Source: Treponema sp. (GTDB lineage Bacteria > Spirochaetota > Spirochaetia > Treponematales > Breznakiellaceae). Taken from it: a stretch of DNA of 13,272 nt. Positions 7,266-13,201 of the stretch are shown here, piece after piece. The stretch covers positions 1-13,272 of the forward strand of contig JAIRXN010000021.1 in NCBI GenBank assembly GCA_031268245.1. Reading direction: 5' to 3'. The notes below the pieces were generated by a model. That model did no database searches, was not told where the DNA came from, and was given only the letters and a program-made list of their open reading frames with translations. Numbering within the stretch: position 1 is the stretch's first letter; each line of letters begins with the position of its first letter. A program made the position numbers and the translations under genes.

Positions 7266-7272
7266 AAGGAGG
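7266..7272 (+). promoter_or_regulatory. Strong ribosome binding site for the GTG-initiated ATP-grasp gene
   Basis: AAGGAGG is a full match to the anti-Shine-Dalgarno sequence, 6 bases before GTG at 7279, and fixes that non-ATG start. It contrasts with the weak sites of the overlapping genes upstream and suggests independent initiation after the only sizeable gap in the cluster. Confidence 0.8.
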
Positions 7273-7278
7273 ATACTC

Positions 7279-8844
7279 GTGAAAGCAAACCGGGAGAAGA
7301 TAATTATTTTAGGCGCGGGGGTCATGCAGGGCCCGGCCATTAGAATTGCCAAAGAAATGGGACTTTTTACCGTAGTTCTGGACGGAGATCCCGGCGCCCC
7401 CTGTGTTTCCCTAGCGGATCACTTTGAACACATTGACCTAAAGGACAAGGAAGGGGTGGAAGCCTTCGCGCAGTCCCTCCTTAAAGACGGGGGCCTTGCG
7501 GGCATCATGACCGCAGGAACCGACTTTTCCGCCACGGTGGCCTGGACGGCGGAGCGGCTCGGCCTTCCGGGCATCCCCTACGAGGCCGCCCTCAACGCAT
7601 CGGACAAGGGCCGCATGCGCCGCTGTTTTGATGCGGCCGGCATTCCCTCTCCGGCCTTCACCGTTGCCGGCAAACATGAATCCTCTACGATCCCGGCTCC
7701 CTTCCCCCTGGTGGTAAAACCGGTAGACAACATGGGCGCACGGGGCTGCCGCAGGGTGGATACGGAAGCGGAACTGGAAGAGGCTCTTGCCTGCGGGATA
7801 AAATACTCCCGTTCCGGCAGGGCAATCGTGGAAGCCTACATGGAAGGCCCCGAATTTTCCGTGGACGCAATCGTATACAGGGGAGAAATTATCATCTGCG
7901 GTCTTGCCGACAGGCATATATTCTTTCCTCCTTACTTTATCGAGATGGGTCATACCATGCCCACCGCTTTTTCCTCTGCGGAACAGGAAAAACTGCTTGA
8001 CTGTTTCTGTGCGGCTGTCCGCAGCCTTGGTATCGCAGGAAAAAACTGCGTAGGAGCCGCCAAGGGCGATGTCAAACTCACTCCCCGCGGCCCGATGATA
8101 GGGGAGGTGGCCGCCCGGCTTTCCGGGGGCTACATGTCCGGCTGGACTTACCCATATTCCTCCGGGGTGGAACCCGTCAGGGCCGCCGTAGAGATGGCCA
8201 TTGGCCGGGAACCCCGCTTTCTTAAACCGGTAAAGTCATGGACAAGTGCGGAACGGGCCTTCATCTCCATCCCCGGAAAGGTAAAGTCCATAGAAGGTCT
8301 TGAAAAAGCCCGGAACACAGCCGGAGTAAAAGATCTTTTTCTCCGCATAGCCGAAGGTTCCCCGGTATCCTTCCCGGTAAACAACGTGAGCAAGTGCGGG
8401 AATGTGATCAGCGCCGCGGAAAACCGGGAAGACGCCTGCCGCGTGGCGGAAGAAGCGGCCCGTTCTATCCTTATACGCCTTGAGCCCTCCAATGCCGAAA
8501 CCTCCGCCTTCCTTTCGGCGCTCCCGGATTCTTTCCCGCCCGATGCGTTCAGCCTCAGCAGGGAACTCAAAATAGCGCTGGAATCGCTGCCTTCGGGCAT
8601 TGTACCCCGCAAAAATCTCTCCGGAAACGTGAGTATATACCCCTTTCCCGCCTTCCTTGACTCAGGACTTGCGGATTATATGGGCCGCAGTGCTGCCGAA
8701 AGCCTGGAAGCCCTGAGAACCCAGAGCGGCCTTCCCCTGCCCATCGGTACAGGGGAACCTTTCCTCGGCAAAAAATTCTGGCAGTCCTTCATCCGCGGCG
8801 GCTACCAGGGAGCGGTATATTACCTTGACACCCCGGAGACTTGA
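7279..8844 (+). CDS. ATP-grasp family carboxylate-amine ligase-like protein with C-terminal extension
   Basis: ATP-grasp enzymes activate a carboxylate as acyl phosphate and join it to an amine or other nucleophile. The 521-residue product opens with a Rossmann-like pre-ATP-grasp domain (IIILGAGVMQGPAIRIAKE near 8-26, then VVLDGDPGAPCVSLAD), similar to PurK/PurT/CarB-type proteins. The ATP-grasp core follows: FPLVVKPVDNMGARG with Lys147 and a glycine loop to 156, the EAYMEGPEFSVDAIV strand, and GEVAARLSGG at 275-284 with Glu276 as a likely metal ligand. Residues from about 400 to 521 do not match any domain I recognise and end in a conserved-looking aromatic patch (FWQSFIRGGYQGAVYYLD). Start is GTG, supported by a perfect AAGGAGG 6 bases upstream and a 44-base gap after the previous gene. 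It ends 2 bases before the amidase start. The substrate is unknown; a sugar-acid or peptide ligase role is inferred from neighbours. Confidence 0.78.
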   Translation: MKANREKIIILGAGVMQGPAIRIAKEMGLFTVVLDGDPGAPCVSLADHFEHIDLKDKEGVEAFAQSLLKDGGLAGIMTAGTDFSATVAWTAERLGLPGIPYEAALNASDKGRMRRCFDAAGIPSPAFTVAGKHESSTIPAPFPLVVKPVDNMGARGCRRVDTEAELEEALACGIKYSRSGRAIVEAYMEGPEFSVDAIVYRGEIIICGLADRHIFFPPYFIEMGHTMPTAFSSAEQEKLLDCFCAAVRSLGIAGKNCVGAAKGDVKLTPRGPMIGEVAARLSGGYMSGWTYPYSSGVEPVRAAVEMAIGREPRFLKPVKSWTSAERAFISIPGKVKSIEGLEKARNTAGVKDLFLRIAEGSPVSFPVNNVSKCGNVISAAENREDACRVAEEAARSILIRLEPSNAETSAFLSALPDSFPPDAFSLSRELKIALESLPSGIVPRKNLSGNVSIYPFPAFLDSGLADYMGRSAAESLEALRTQSGLPLPIGTGEPFLGKKFWQSFIRGGYQGAVYYLDTPET

Positions 8845-8846
8845 AC

Positions 8847-9923
8847 ATGAAACGAAGTTTCATACTGATTTACTGCCTGCTGCCGGTTTCCTTCCTTGCC
8901 TTTGGCCAAACTAAAACCCTTTCCCTCGAGGAAGCCCTGATCAGCATCGGGCAGAAGGCGGGAAAGACCGCGGAAACCGAATTCCGCTGGGATCCCTTCC
9001 TTGCCTCGGGAACATTCATTGCGGGAGGGCACAGCGCGGCTTTTTTTTCAGGCAATCAGGGGGAAAACGGTATACTTCTTCTTGACGGCAGGGAATTTTT
9101 CGATGTACCGGCGCCCTATGTGCATCAGGGACTCCTCCTTTTCCCGGAAGCCTTTATCAGTACCGCCGCCCTCTCCCTCTCCCGCTCCATTGAGGAAGAC
9201 GCTTCCCGTTTCAATATTGCCGCGGTGATCATCGATCCGGGTCACGGCGGCAAGGATTCAGGCGCCGTTGGAAATTTCACCGTGAACGGCAAGCCGTTCC
9301 GTTCCGTAGAGAAGGACATCGTTCTCAATGTTTCCAAAAAACTCTACTCCCTCCTGTCGGCCGCTTACCCGGACAAACGTATCCTTATGACCCGGGAAGG
9401 GGATACCTTCCCCACCCTGGAAAACAGGGTTTCCATAGCCAATTCCGTACCCCTCAAAGCCAACGAAGCGATCATCTTCATCTCGATTCATGCCAATTCT
9501 TCATTTAATAAAAAGGCCAGGGGCTATGAAGTGTGGTATCTTTCACCGGAATACAGAAGAAACGTTATAGATACGGCAAAATATGCCGATTCTTCTGAAG
9601 TGATTCCAATCATCAACGATATGATGGAGGAGGAATTCACTACAGAAAGCATTATGATGGCCCAGTCGATCCTTAACAGGATAGGCGAGGCCTCCGGGAA
9701 CCGGATCCCCTCCAGGGGACTCAAGGCGGAAGAGTGGTTCGTTGTCCGCAATGCCAGGATGCCTTCGGTGCTGGCGGAACTGGGTTTTGTTTCCAATCTG
9801 GAAGACGCCCTTCTCATGAGCGATGAAGGCTACTTGCAGAAGCTCGGCGAAGCGTTATATAAGGGAATTGGTGATTTTATCACCAGATTCGAAAAGTCCG
9901 GAGGTTTTACGACAATTCAATGA
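8847..9923 (+). CDS. Secreted N-acetylmuramoyl-L-alanine amidase (Amidase_3)
   Basis: This zinc hydrolase cuts the amide bond between N-acetylmuramic acid and the L-alanine of the stem peptide in periplasmic peptidoglycan. The 358-residue product starts with a signal peptide (KRSF, then a hydrophobic stretch to LAFG, probable cleavage near residue 20). Residues about 21-125 form a small beta-rich domain without a motif I can name. The catalytic domain begins VIIDPGHGG at 127-135. Expected zinc ligands His133, Glu155 (in SVEKD) and His215 (in ISIHAN) are present, as is the catalytic Glu311 in LAELGF, so it should be active. ATG at 8847 has GGAG 8 bases upstream; an in-frame TTG at 8841 overlaps the previous stop and is less likely. 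The stop overlaps the GerMN start as ATGA. Placement before flaA suggests a role in wall remodelling for periplasmic flagella or division; this is inferred. Confidence 0.94.
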   Translation: MKRSFILIYCLLPVSFLAFGQTKTLSLEEALISIGQKAGKTAETEFRWDPFLASGTFIAGGHSAAFFSGNQGENGILLLDGREFFDVPAPYVHQGLLLFPEAFISTAALSLSRSIEEDASRFNIAAVIIDPGHGGKDSGAVGNFTVNGKPFRSVEKDIVLNVSKKLYSLLSAAYPDKRILMTREGDTFPTLENRVSIANSVPLKANEAIIFISIHANSSFNKKARGYEVWYLSPEYRRNVIDTAKYADSSEVIPIINDMMEEEFTTESIMMAQSILNRIGEASGNRIPSRGLKAEEWFVVRNARMPSVLAELGFVSNLEDALLMSDEGYLQKLGEALYKGIGDFITRFEKSGGFTTIQ

Positions 9924-10459
9924 AGGCTGAAATAAAAGACATGTTTCAGTCCCTCGCCGCCTTGTGTAAGTCCGGAATGTTTCGTTACGCCGTCTGCCTT
10001 CTGATTCTGGGAATTCTGGCTCTGGGCGAATTTTTTAACGCGGGGCTTGTCAGACGGACTTTTGTATTTTATTCTTTGAGAGACGGAGAAACCGTAGTTG
10101 AAGATCGTATGTTAAAGGCTTCAACCGGCAGGGAAGAGGATCTAAGGCGTTATGTGGAAGAGGCCCTTTTGGGCCCTGTTTCACCGGATTCGGCGCCTCT
10201 TTTTCCCCGGGAAACCCGTCTCCGGTCCCTGCTTTTTCGGGACGGCGCTGTGTATGCAGACCTTTCCGAAAGCGCCGTGCTGCCCTATCCTGAGCAGGGG
10301 AATGCATGGAGGGGTTTTTTCACCCTTTACGGGGGCATAAAACGGAATTTTCCCTATGTTCGGGATGTCCGTTTATTCGTCGGGGGGAGGGCGGCTTTTT
10401 ATGACGAATTCCGTCAAATTCAGGCGGAATCTCATGAAAGAGGCGTTGACAAAACATAA
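9920..10459 (+). CDS. Membrane-anchored GerMN-domain protein
   Basis: GerMN domains are small folds found in Bacillus GerM and in many envelope proteins and lipoproteins, usually next to cell-wall enzymes; they probably act as binding modules in the periplasm. The 179-residue product has a short cytoplasmic N-terminus, one membrane segment at about 22-41 (YAVCLLILGILALGEFF), a linker, and a domain from about 72 to 165 with the family's usual layout: a helix (REEDLRRYVEEALLGP), an exposed loop, then LRSLLFRDGAVYADLSES, where the strand-turn-strand DGxxYxDLS is the most recognisable GerMN feature. It starts in an ATGA overlap with the amidase. GGAGG lies 15 bases upstream, too far to act alone, so translation is probably coupled. 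Its last codons contain the flaA promoter. In a non-sporulating spirochaete it probably partners the amidase; that is inference. Confidence 0.8.
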   Translation: MKAEIKDMFQSLAALCKSGMFRYAVCLLILGILALGEFFNAGLVRRTFVFYSLRDGETVVEDRMLKASTGREEDLRRYVEEALLGPVSPDSAPLFPRETRLRSLLFRDGAVYADLSESAVLPYPEQGNAWRGFFTLYGGIKRNFPYVRDVRLFVGGRAAFYDEFRQIQAESHERGVDKT

Positions 10460-10473
10460 GTATTTTGTATACT
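10446..10473 (+). promoter_or_regulatory. Predicted sigma70-type promoter of flaA
   Basis: TTGACA (10446-10451, perfect) and TATACT (10468-10473, one mismatch) are separated by 16 bases. The -35 box lies inside the last codons of the GerMN gene and the -10 box follows its stop. Transcription would begin near 10480, giving a leader of about 47 bases before flaA. No sigma28-type flagellar promoter is evident here; as I recall, sigma70-type control of flaA, with sigma28 for the core flagellins, has been reported for spirochaetes. Confidence 0.8.
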
Positions 10474-10476
10474 TAT
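10456..10476 (+). repeat. Inverted repeat overlapping the flaA -10 box
   Basis: ATAAGTAT (10456-10463) and ATACTTAT (10469-10476) are perfect 8-base inverted arms separated by 5 bases. The left arm covers the GerMN stop codon and the spacer; the right arm covers the -10 box. The symmetry is suited to a dimeric regulator that would block RNA polymerase, but no cognate regulator is in the window and the AT-rich setting makes chance symmetry possible. Confidence 0.5.
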
Positions 10477-10526
10477 AAAATATATCTCGAAGTTTCGATA
10501 ACTTAAGTTGTTGAAAGGAGTTATGA

Positions 10527-11621
10527 ATGAAACGGATGCTTGCATTTGCCGCTATCGTGTTGTTCCTCGCCGGATCAGTGTTTGCTGAAGAAGCCGTATT
10601 GATCGACTTCGGCAAACTCAAGGCAGACATTATCCCCGAGACGGATGCTCAGGGGAATGCCACGGACAAGATGACTCAGAACAGGCAGACAATGATGGAC
10701 TATGCCAATGTGGCCGGTACCAGCTTCAGGCCTGAAGACCTGGAAGTAATGAAGACTTCCCTGGCTATTGCCAACTGGGACATAGTTTTGGCCCCTTCTT
10801 CCCGGAATGTCGCCAACCTGGTTCTGAGCAAGGCTGCTGAAGCTACCTCCAAAGCCTATTGGGGCGGAGAAGCTTCCACGGTTCTGGGCGTCAGGGTACA
10901 TTTCCCGGTTGAACCCTGGAATTCCTGGGCTGTTATTAAACCGCCCTTCGATATTCCGGCTTACGAACCCCAGGCGGATGTTGATGACGATGGTAATATC
11001 ACCGAAAGGGAAGGCCAGGACGGGATTACCCAGTCCAGCCGCTTTGAAGGCGAAGCTGACGATAACGGGAGACCGACTCACGGTTACGGTGTCGTTAAGA
11101 ACGTAGGAACCATTAAATCTGTAGCCGTATGGGCTTACGGCCTTAATTTTCCCCACAGGCTTTATACCATCGTGATCGATAATCAGGGAAATGAAAAAGA
11201 ACTTGAGATGGGTTATCTTCAGTATGACGGCTGGGGCCAGTTGATTTGGAATAATCCCGCCTATGTACAGGAAGTGAGGAACCGGGATCTCCGGCTCTAT
11301 CCTCTCTATCCTACCTCCACTCCCTTCGTCAAATTCGGCGGATTCCGTATACAGCGGGACGCATCCAAGGAAGGCGGCGATTTTATCACCTATTTCAAAG
11401 ATGTCCAGATTATCTACGACAGAGCGGTTCTTGATACCGACAGGGATATCGATGATGAAGGTCTGTGGAAGATCATCTTTGACCGGGAGACCGAGAAGAA
11501 ACGCTGGGAGATGCAGCAGTTTGGTAACAACCAGGTGATGCGCTATATCGACAGGCAGAAGCAGGCCACCGAAACTCCGTTTGGAAGCCCCGAGCGGCGG
11601 CAGCAGGAGCAGCAGCAGTAA
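10527..11621 (+). CDS. flaA: Flagellar filament outer-layer (sheath) protein FlaA
   Basis: FlaA coats the FlaB core of spirochaete periplasmic flagella and affects filament stiffness and cell shape; it is exported through the Sec pathway, unlike the core flagellins. The 364-residue product has a signal peptide (MKRMLAFAAIVLFLAGSVFA, cleavage after Ala20), then the mature start EEAVLIDFGKL. Recognisable family features are ANWDIVLAPSSR, VRVHFPVEPWNSWAVIKPPF, the SVAVWAYGLNFPHRLY core and YLQYDGWGQLIWNNP, with overall length near the usual 350. An acidic loop at 151-162 fits the 12-residue EF-hand calcium pattern, and the C-terminus is rich in Gln and Glu (RRQQEQQQ). AAGGAG lies 6 bases before the ATG at 10527; an ATG four bases upstream is out of frame. 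The gene has its own promoter and ends before a strong terminator, so it can be expressed well above its neighbours. Confidence 0.96.
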   Translation: MKRMLAFAAIVLFLAGSVFAEEAVLIDFGKLKADIIPETDAQGNATDKMTQNRQTMMDYANVAGTSFRPEDLEVMKTSLAIANWDIVLAPSSRNVANLVLSKAAEATSKAYWGGEASTVLGVRVHFPVEPWNSWAVIKPPFDIPAYEPQADVDDDGNITEREGQDGITQSSRFEGEADDNGRPTHGYGVVKNVGTIKSVAVWAYGLNFPHRLYTIVIDNQGNEKELEMGYLQYDGWGQLIWNNPAYVQEVRNRDLRLYPLYPTSTPFVKFGGFRIQRDASKEGGDFITYFKDVQIIYDRAVLDTDRDIDDEGLWKIIFDRETEKKRWEMQQFGNNQVMRYIDRQKQATETPFGSPERRQQEQQQ

Positions 11622-11672
11622 TAACCCGTCCGGCAGGTCCTCTGGAAAGCCTTGACCGCCGGTTAAAAATGG

Positions 11673-11725
11673 CTGCCTGAGAAATCCGGATCCTATGCCT
11701 CCGGATTTTTCAGGCAGTTTTTTTT
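11673..11725 (+). terminator. Strong intrinsic terminator after flaA
   Basis: An 18-base stem pairs 11673-11690 (CTGCCTGAGAAATCCGGA) with 11700-11717, with one G-T wobble and no other mismatch, closed by a 9-base loop and followed by eight T residues (11718-11725). It starts 52 bases after the flaA stop. The T run ends directly before the ribosome binding site of the next gene, so the same hairpin may also act as an attenuator for that gene. Confidence 0.93.
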
Positions 11726-11730
11726 AAGGA
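11726..11730 (+). promoter_or_regulatory. Ribosome binding site of the RelA/SpoT-TPR gene
   Basis: AAGGA begins at the first base after the terminator T run. It is 5 bases before ATG at 11736 and 8 before ATG at 11739, but overlaps the ATG at 11730, which argues against that most upstream start. Confidence 0.6.
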
Positions 11731-11735
11731 TGCTG

Positions 11736-12980
11736 ATGATGGAGGAAAAGACTCTTTTACCCAATCAGAGCGAACTGCGGAAGGAGTACGATGAGTATCT
11801 GCCGGTTCGGGAAATGGTTACGAGGGATCTGGAATTACGGGTAGAAGATGTTCTTGCCGCCCTGAATTCCCGGCCGTCGGTAAAGGGCAGAGTCAAGGAT
11901 TTTTCCTCCTGGTACAAAAAATATATCCGCATATTGAAAGACGGAGACGAGGAGGGTCCTCTTATCACAGACCTTCTGGGTCTGAGGATCGTGTGTCCGT
12001 TTATCGAGGATCTTGGCGCTGCCGAGGCCCTTTTGAAAAAGCACTTTGATGTAACCGAAATAGAGCGGAAAGGCGCCGGTTATTCCTTCAAGGAATTCGG
12101 CTATGAGTCGACTCATCTCCTGATAGAGATCCCCCGGGAAATAGTAGCGCGGAGAGGAGATCCGGGAGTAAAAGCCGCGGAGATCCAGATTCGTACCATA
12201 CTGCAGGATGCATGGGCGGAGGTGGAGCACGAACTGGTGTACAAGGCGGAATTTACCCCCTTTGACGATCCGATGAAGCGTAAGCTTGCGGCGATCAACG
12301 CGAGCCTTTCCCTGGCCGACACGATCTTTCAGGAGATACGGAACTATCAACGGCAGCTTAACGGGGAACTGGGTAAACGGCGGGAGGCTTTTTTCCGTAA
12401 AATCGAAGAAGCCACCGACGGAATGCTCTTCCGGGGTGAAGAAGCGGAAGACTTCGATTTCTTCCGGCCCGGAGACGACGGAGACAGCCCTTCCCCGGCC
12501 GGGACAAGTACCATTGACGATCTTCTGCTCAACGCACTCTATGCCCATAACAGAAACAAATTCAACGAGGCCGTTGCCTTTTACAGCCGTATCCTGGAAC
12601 TGAATCCCGATGAAAGTATTGCCTCTCTCATCTACAAACACCGGGGCATGGCCTACTTTGCCCAGTCCCGCTACCAGGATGCCATCGACGATTTTTCAGC
12701 TTCCCTCGCATTCGACGGTAATTCCTATAAGGCGGCCTATTACCGGGGAGTCGTAAGGTCGGTATTGCAGCAGTATGCCGATGCCGTGGGAGACTACAGC
12801 CTTGCCCTGGAAATTAACCCCTACCAGGCGTTCTGCCTCTACCGCAGAGGCCAGGCCTACTACCATCTGGGGGATCTCCCCCAGGCTTTGGGAGACTGTG
12901 AGGCCGCCCTTTCCCTTGAAAGCGGAAATACCTCCTTCCGCAAATTCCGCGAATTGCTCCACTCTAAACTGAAGATGTAA
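11736..12980 (+). CDS. RelA/SpoT-type (p)ppGpp synthetase domain fused to TPR repeats
   Basis: The N-terminal half resembles alarmone synthetases, which transfer pyrophosphate from ATP to GDP or GTP to make (p)ppGpp. In 414 residues the synthetase motifs are in order: GRVKDFSSWYKK (51-62), LITDLLGLRIVCPF with Asp79 (the Mg-binding Asp), FGYESTH (121-127) with Tyr123 in the base-stacking position, and AEIQIRTILQDAWAEVEHEL with Glu149. No HD hydrolase domain precedes it and no TGS or ACT domain follows, so it is closer to small alarmone synthetases than to full RelA/SpoT. A charged linker (about 225-260) leads to four TPR repeats at about 266-291, 297-328, 331-362 and 364-395, which normally bind proteins. 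No promoter fits between the flaA terminator and this gene, so it probably depends on read-through or on a promoter before the hairpin. Activity is likely but unproven. Confidence 0.87.
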   Translation: MMEEKTLLPNQSELRKEYDEYLPVREMVTRDLELRVEDVLAALNSRPSVKGRVKDFSSWYKKYIRILKDGDEEGPLITDLLGLRIVCPFIEDLGAAEALLKKHFDVTEIERKGAGYSFKEFGYESTHLLIEIPREIVARRGDPGVKAAEIQIRTILQDAWAEVEHELVYKAEFTPFDDPMKRKLAAINASLSLADTIFQEIRNYQRQLNGELGKRREAFFRKIEEATDGMLFRGEEAEDFDFFRPGDDGDSPSPAGTSTIDDLLLNALYAHNRNKFNEAVAFYSRILELNPDESIASLIYKHRGMAYFAQSRYQDAIDDFSASLAFDGNSYKAAYYRGVVRSVLQQYADAVGDYSLALEINPYQAFCLYRRGQAYYHLGDLPQALGDCEAALSLESGNTSFRKFRELLHSKLKM

Positions 12981-13027
12981 TTCCGTACTGAAAAAAACCT
13001 GCACGGCAAAATAAAAACAACTTTTAT

Positions 13028-13058
13028 GAGTGATCTTGTTCCAAAACTCACTTTTTTT
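13028..13058 (+). terminator. Weak candidate terminator after the RelA/SpoT-TPR gene
   Basis: AGTGA (13029-13033) can pair with TCACT (13048-13052), with a possible extra G-T pair outside, around a 14-base loop, followed by a run of T residues to 13058. The stem is short and the loop large, so strength is doubtful, but the position between a stop codon and the next promoter is sensible. Confidence 0.35.
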
Positions 13059-13083
13059 CGGGGCAGAGCCGGTAAAATAAAGT

Positions 13084-13112
13084 TTGACAGATTTTCTTTT
13101 TGATGAAATAAT
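13084..13112 (+). promoter_or_regulatory. Predicted sigma70-type promoter of the gene at the right edge
   Basis: TTGACA (13084-13089, perfect) and AATAAT (13107-13112, one mismatch) are 17 bases apart. Transcription would begin near 13119, giving a leader of about 83 bases that contains the hairpins at 13121-13169. The quality of both boxes suggests a well-expressed gene. Confidence 0.75.
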
Positions 13113-13120
13113 AGATCCCA

Positions 13121-13169
13121 GGGCGTGTTTCCGGTTGAAACCGGGTTCATGTCCGCCCCCGTAAGGGGG
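13121..13169 (+). promoter_or_regulatory. Structured 5' leader with alternative hairpins
   Basis: Three helices can be drawn in the predicted transcript: CCGGT/ACCGG (13131-13135 with 13140-13144, loop TGAA); CCCCC/GGGGG (13156-13160 with 13165-13169, loop GTAA, a GNRA tetraloop); and an outer helix GGGCG/CGCCC (13121-13125 with 13154-13158) enclosing the first. The outer helix and the C/G hairpin share bases 13156-13158, so they compete. There is no T run after the second hairpin and the ribosome binding site stays free. It does not match any riboswitch I recognise; mRNA stabilisation is a plain alternative. Confidence 0.5.
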
Positions 13170-13201
13170 AACAATTTCAAATCCAAAATATGGAGGAAAA
13201 A

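Noticed and set aside
7222..7278. Possible promoter for the ATP-grasp gene (TATAAA at 7230-7235)
   Set aside because: No acceptable -35 box lies at 15-18 bases upstream; the region before it reads GTGTTTTTCCG. The gene may be transcribed from upstream despite its own strong ribosome binding site.
8841..8846. TTG start for the amidase
   Set aside because: It adds only two residues ahead of an ATG that has better spacing from GGAG and gives a cleaner signal peptide.
11835..12641. 268-codon minus-strand open frame opposite the RelA/SpoT domain
   Set aside because: It covers conserved synthetase motifs on the other strand and has no domain features or plausible start signal.
13121..13169. Known riboswitch such as cyclic-di-GMP or fluoride type
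   Set aside because: I compared the leader with the core motifs I remember and found no convincing match in sequence or in junction layout; it is kept only as an unassigned structured leader.
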